NCBI RefSeq assembly: GCF_029873635.1
Contig: NC_080417.1
Location: 26,732,182-26,796,181 of the forward strand
Direction: 5' to 3'
DNA: 64,000 bases
Source: Malania oleifera
Taxonomy: Eukaryota > Streptophyta > Magnoliopsida > Santalales > Ximeniaceae
Shown: piece by piece, positions 59,952 to 64,000 of the stretch
Numbering within the stretch: the stretch's first letter is position 1
Layout of the letters: each line of letters begins with the position of its first letter
Program-made: the position numbers and the translations under genes
The notes under the pieces: model-generated
The model's input: the letters and a program-made list of their open reading frames with translations, nothing else
Databases searched by the model: none
Told to the model about the DNA's origin: nothing

Positions 59952-60450
59952 TTTTGTATGTAGGATCATAATTGCACAGCGGAATATGAATGTAGTAATC
60001 AACGAAAACCAAATACAGAACACACCCACACAGTATATATAAAAGTAAATAAAATCAACACAAGGAATCACGTGGTTTGGCAATGCCTACATCCATGGGA
60101 GCAATCGGCCAAGTACTTTACTATCTTAGTGTCAAAAAGAAACTTTTACAATGATCTTTTCACTTTGCTTACAATGCAAATACACCCAGAACAATGTATA
60201 TATAAAGTTCCCCAAAGTTTTCCCTCCAAACCCCAACCAACTAAACGTCCAATATTCAAAATTCAAAAATCTACGCTGGGTTTCCGAGCCAAACCGTCGA
60301 CGAATTGGACGAAACCATCGACATTTTCAAAAGGTATGCAAATTGTATAAATTCTATAGTAAAATCATCGATGGTCTAGTCAAATCGTCAACAGTTTCCC
60401 TGCTGCTCTTTAGCACTTATGATTTTCCACTATGTCTTCTTTTTCTTATA
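59952..60450 (-). mobile_element. copia-3 5' LTR, outer end eroded
   Basis: Matches 36742-37256 over most of its length (CACAGCGGAATATGAATG, then CAATCGGCCAAGTACTTTAC). It has AAACCGTCGACGAATTGG and AATCGTCAACAGTTTCCC motifs at 60290-60400. Similarity fades after about 60440, so the outer edge and TSD are lost. Confidence 0.8.
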
Positions 60451-61312
60451 AAGCTTCTCTTTGTGCTTAGAGACAAACCACAAAGCTGGAAATGTCACAC
60501 AATGTAAATAAAATGTATGTTTTATTCTTATTTAAATTCATCAAAAAGGAATAAGGCTCCAAGGGTATTTTGTTCTTTTAAAAACTTTAGCCTATTCCAA
60601 GGTGTTACAATTCAAGCATGGCTCAAGATAATTTTTATGACCAATCTGGTTTAGTGTAGTTCAATCTTATTCAATTATGTAAACTTTAGCCATCAAAATA
60701 AACACACACTTAATGTTTGGGAAAGTTCGTATCCATTTTTTTTATGATGACAAATTATTGTTGGATGCTTTGGAGTTTGAGAATATAATCATTAGATTTG
60801 GCAAAGTTGGGAAGATAAAGAGTTGCTGACTAGATTGTGAACTTTGCAATTAGTTTGTATTTGATTACCATGCTTTGGATAAGCCTCCTAAGGGTACAAG
60901 TGGGTCATTTCTTCTTGTATTTTCATTTTAACTCTCCAAATTACTTTAATTTATTTTTTCTCATTTTTAAGATTATAGGTTCAAATACTAATACAACAAT
61001 TTTGCAATTAGTGGGTTCTAAATGTACAAAAAAGGGGCGTTCCTCATAGGTATTTGTCTTGATATATTTCTTATATTAATATCCTTATTTCCCATTTGAT
61101 TTGCTAAATCAAACTTGAAATGAAATGAAATTTTACAAATGGAATTGTATCCAGCGTAATCGTATTTCAATTGGAATACAATTTCTACGAGTGGCAGAAC
61201 TGAAATTTTGGTCTAGATGGGCTAGAATCCATCTTCATTTCATAAATTCAAACTCATCTTATAATAAAAATATTATAAAACAACAAAAATTAGTAATTAT
61301 ACTAATAATTAT
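60451..61312. other. Non-coding stretch, nothing recognised
   Basis: AT-rich, no ORF or transposon feature identified. Confidence 0.5.
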
Positions 61313-62614
61313 TGTTGAGAAAATTAATGCACAACGAAACCAAACGATCATACAATGCAGCAACCAACAGTGAAATATACAGAAAACACAACCACACAGA
61401 TATTAAGAAGATGTGTGGAGAAACTCTAGATTTACTTTTCAAGAATGATTTGTAAACTGAGATGTAAAATGAAAGTAAATGCAAAAATAAATCTTATGCC
61501 CAAGGAAATAATGCTCCAACAATCTTCAGAGGCAATATATTTGCAAGTAAAGAAAGTGAGTAAAATCATTGCTCTCTTTCAACAAGAATTTTTCTAAAGA
61601 TTTATCAAGAGAATAATGAAAAGAGAGTAAAGAATATGAATAATACACACAAATATTTAGGGAGGATTTTCTCTCTAATCTCATTGTTAAAAATGAGTTA
61701 TGAGGGGGTATATATAGACTCTAGGAAATTTATGACCGTTGGGGATACTTTTGTCATTTTAGAAAAGATTAACTGAAAAATTATTGACAGTTAGTGGTTA
61801 AAAAATAGGCCAACCCGAGACGTTCGGTCGGCTAACCCTCGACATCGGTCGATCGAACACACATAGAAAATTTGATTTTTGAACAAATTCGGTCAGCTGA
61901 GCCAAATTCTATTCCGAACCTTTGTAGGTTCAGTCAACCACGGCCTATGGCCGGTTTGCTGGTTCTTAAGGGTTGGTCTCCCGAGGCCTTTTTGAACTAC
62001 AAGATCATTCGGCCGAGGTGCAGAAGACAAACCAAAATGTATTGGCCGGTCGGCCAAGCAATGAGTTCATTTTTAGGTGTTAGTCGCCCAAGATTGACTG
62101 CAATTACATTTTTTCCCTCAGGTCAAGTTCGGTCAACTGAGATTATTTAAACTATAAAGGTTCAGTTGGCCGAGGCTTTTTAATTAAGCTTAAAAATCCA
62201 ATGTCGGTCGGCCAAAGTCTTTGTAAGCCCTGATTTTGACCTCAAATATATTTTAAAATATTTTGCTTGATTTAAGCTTTTATAAAAAAAAGATTTTGAT
62301 AAAGTGATGGTGCCCTAAGGTCAATCTATGCTTGGTTTGAGCTTTCATCCACATCATGCATGCAATGCACTGTTACATACCAAAGTATAAAAACCAAATG
62401 CATTACAAGTTAAAACAAATTTGACTACTTCTTTTGCTCTTTAATTCATCATGGAACACACTAAGTTTTATGCACTTTAAGTCCTATCTTGGCTTCCACT
62501 TCTCCTTTTAATGCGTGTGATATGAGATATAAACATGTTTAAGAACTCGACACACACATTAGATCCTTGTACTTTGTCAACATCAAAATAGGGATCAGAT
62601 TCAAAAAGTCAGCA
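61313..62614 (-). mobile_element. copia (SIRE-type) LTR, minus strand
   Basis: Plus-strand edges TGTTGAGAAAATTAATGC and AAAGTCAGCA; the minus strand starts TGCTGAC...CCCTATTTTGATGTTGAC, as in other SIRE-type LTRs here. A motif cluster of the variant TTCGGTCGGCCGA / CGGTCGGCCAA lies at 61810-62220. Neither primer site nor polypurine tract adjoins, so it is a solo or truncated LTR. Confidence 0.65.
61810..62220. repeat. TCGGTCGGCCGA-variant motif cluster in LTR
   Basis: Eight or more copies (GACGTTCGGTCGGCTAA, CATTCGGCCGAGG, GGCCGGTCGGCCAAG, TGTCGGTCGGCCAAAG) in 410 bp; GGCC replaces GTCGAC as the centre in most. Confidence 0.75.
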
Positions 62615-63284
62615 TTAGGTTTATTACATAATAAAGAAGTGATTTAAGAGAGACAAATTCATTAAAATGGGTGTTTGAGTCAAAAGAGTAAGTTCGTTAA
62701 AATTTTAGAAGGACATACGGCTAACCCTTCACTATCAGTCAACTTATCAGCTACAAACTTGCGTGTTTTTCAAAGCCAGGCACTTAAGGCAACTGAACAA
62801 TCGAGATCAGTCGATTGAACAACTACTAACTTGTGATTTTTTAAAATTCAGATAGGTTGGACGACTGAGTGCTTCAGGTCAGGCACCTAATCTGTATAGA
62901 TATAAATATAATCTGTTTGTAAAAACCCTAACTTTTCGAACCCTTAGGCACCTGAATATTGTTCTCTCCCCTTTTGAAGGATTGTCTTCCACCTTCTAGC
63001 ATTCTTTCACTCAGATTGAGCTACAAAACCTCCATTAAACCTTCATATCTTGCCTATTTCTCTTGATTCAATCAGTTTTAATCGAACATCTTTCTCCTCA
63101 ACCATGCCTAGAATAAAGGAAAAGGCAAACTAAAGTAGCACCTCAGGGACTAATGATATGAAGCCATTAAAAGATGGCTTGTATCTCCCGCAACAAGGAG
63201 AATGTACATATCAGATCCATGTAACCTATACTTGGTAAGGTTTGGGATATCTCCTTTATGCAAGAAAATTTTCCCCATATCCTA
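62615..63284 (+). pseudogene. ORF3 leader and N-terminus of a third SIRE-type element, truncated
   Basis: An untranslated leader (62615-63103) with motifs such as ATCAGTCGATTGAAC and GGACGACTGAG at 62730-62880 precedes the ATG at 63104 (MPRIKEKAN, then a stop). Further on, LGKVWDISFMQENFPHIL at 63231-63284 matches LGKILDASFFSSNFPHIL of copia-1 ORF3. The match stops exactly at 63284, where the next LTR starts, so that LTR interrupted ORF3. Confidence 0.7.
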
Positions 63285-64000
63285 TGTTGACCCAATCCTG
63301 TTTTGATAATGACAAATCACTTGGTATTTGACCTATGCAATTGAGTTTGTAAATAGAATCATAAGTTATAATGCACGCATGGTATGCATGATATGGAAGC
63401 CACGAAGAATTTACAATACATATCACTTGGCTCAATCCACGGAACTAGAAGAATTAAAGGATGGAGAAGCAAGCTTCAAGTTCGAGATCGTGAATGGGAA
63501 TGGGTATTTAGAATTAAATGTATTTACATGTCATATGATATAATTCGAAGCTCAAATACATTTTATACAGACCTTAGAACTCATGCATTCATGAAAAATT
63601 CATTTACATTAGTCTAAGTTGAATAAATTTTTCGAGACAAATTTTAGTGGCCTCATTGACGAACCCAATAACCTTGTCGCGAACTCATGAAAGCCATTCG
63701 ATGATCAATAGTGTTGTCTCGTCAATGAAAAAATACCGAGAACTCTAAAAGTTTAGACAATGCTCTCATTGACGAACTCATGGTTTCGTTGACAAACGAG
63801 TGTTGTACACTCGTCGACGAACGTACCCATTCATTGACGAAGATCAGGATGCTGAAACATGATTTAGCACGGACATGGACAAAAGCCATTATTTTTATTT
63901 GATCCAATGGCCAGGATTAAAGCTACGGCCGAGAACACTTATAAAAGTAAGCTAAAAACCCTAGTGCCTTAACTTTTTGAAGATTCTTGAGAGCCTTGAA
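63285..64000 (+). mobile_element. SIRE-type LTR start, continues beyond the window
   Basis: Starts TGTTGACCCAATCCTGTTTTGATAATGACAAAT, the same start group as copia-2. It contains another motif variant, CTCGTCGACGAACG and CATTGACGAA, repeated at 63655-63845. The end is outside the window. Confidence 0.75.

Overview
The window is nuclear DNA from a flowering plant, probably a woody dicot or magnoliid; I cannot name the species. It is AT-rich, full of microsatellites, and almost wholly built from nested transposable elements. The lineages are typical of angiosperms: Ty3/gypsy chromovirus (Tekay/Del type), Ty1/copia SIRE/Maximus and Tork types, a CACTA transposon, L1-type LINE debris, SINEs and a TRIM-like remnant. 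I see no intact host gene, no tRNA or rRNA gene and nothing prokaryotic. Every coding region found is a decayed transposon gene or a host gene fragment carried by a transposon. Names such as gypsy-1 or copia-4 are local labels.

Layout. 1-5168: 3' half of a Tekay-type gypsy element (gypsy-1: RNase H, integrase, chromodomain, polypurine tract, 2.6 kb LTR). 5169-13432: AT-rich, mostly low-copy DNA with a GA microsatellite, a perfect G-box inverted repeat, a TRIM-like remnant, a SINE with target-site duplication (TSD), a G-box cluster and a tandem SINE dimer. 13433-15060: LTR plus tRNA-Met primer-binding site of gypsy-3. 15061-20379: non-coding transposon debris and abutting LTR fragments in opposite orientations. 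20380-30660: gypsy-2 on the minus strand, split by copia-4 (21148-30276), a SIRE-type element that has lost all of pol but keeps gag and an extra ORF3. 30661-36741: AT-rich DNA with LINE reverse transcriptase, more abutting LTR pieces and a SINE-like insertion.

36742-60450 is a four-level nest. Level 1 is copia-3 (Tork type, minus strand). Level 2 is a copia-2 solo LTR (39456-58125) inside its integrase gene, with a perfect 5-bp TSD. Level 3 is copia-1 (41216-57662), a full-length SIRE-type element inside that solo LTR. Level 4 is a 6-kb CACTA element (45550-51591) inside copia-1 integrase, with a 3-bp TSD. The CACTA element carries intron-containing exons of a PLC X-domain protein gene, one exon of a PP2C phosphatase gene and a 79-bp near-perfect hairpin. 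60451-64000 holds another LTR, a third ORF3 leader and start, and the beginning of one more LTR.

The least expected pattern is in the copia elements. Several LTR families carry clusters of short motifs related to TCGGTCGACCGA, and in three elements a cluster lies just upstream of ORF3. In the two elements where the comparison can be made, the motif variant upstream of ORF3 matches that element's own LTR.
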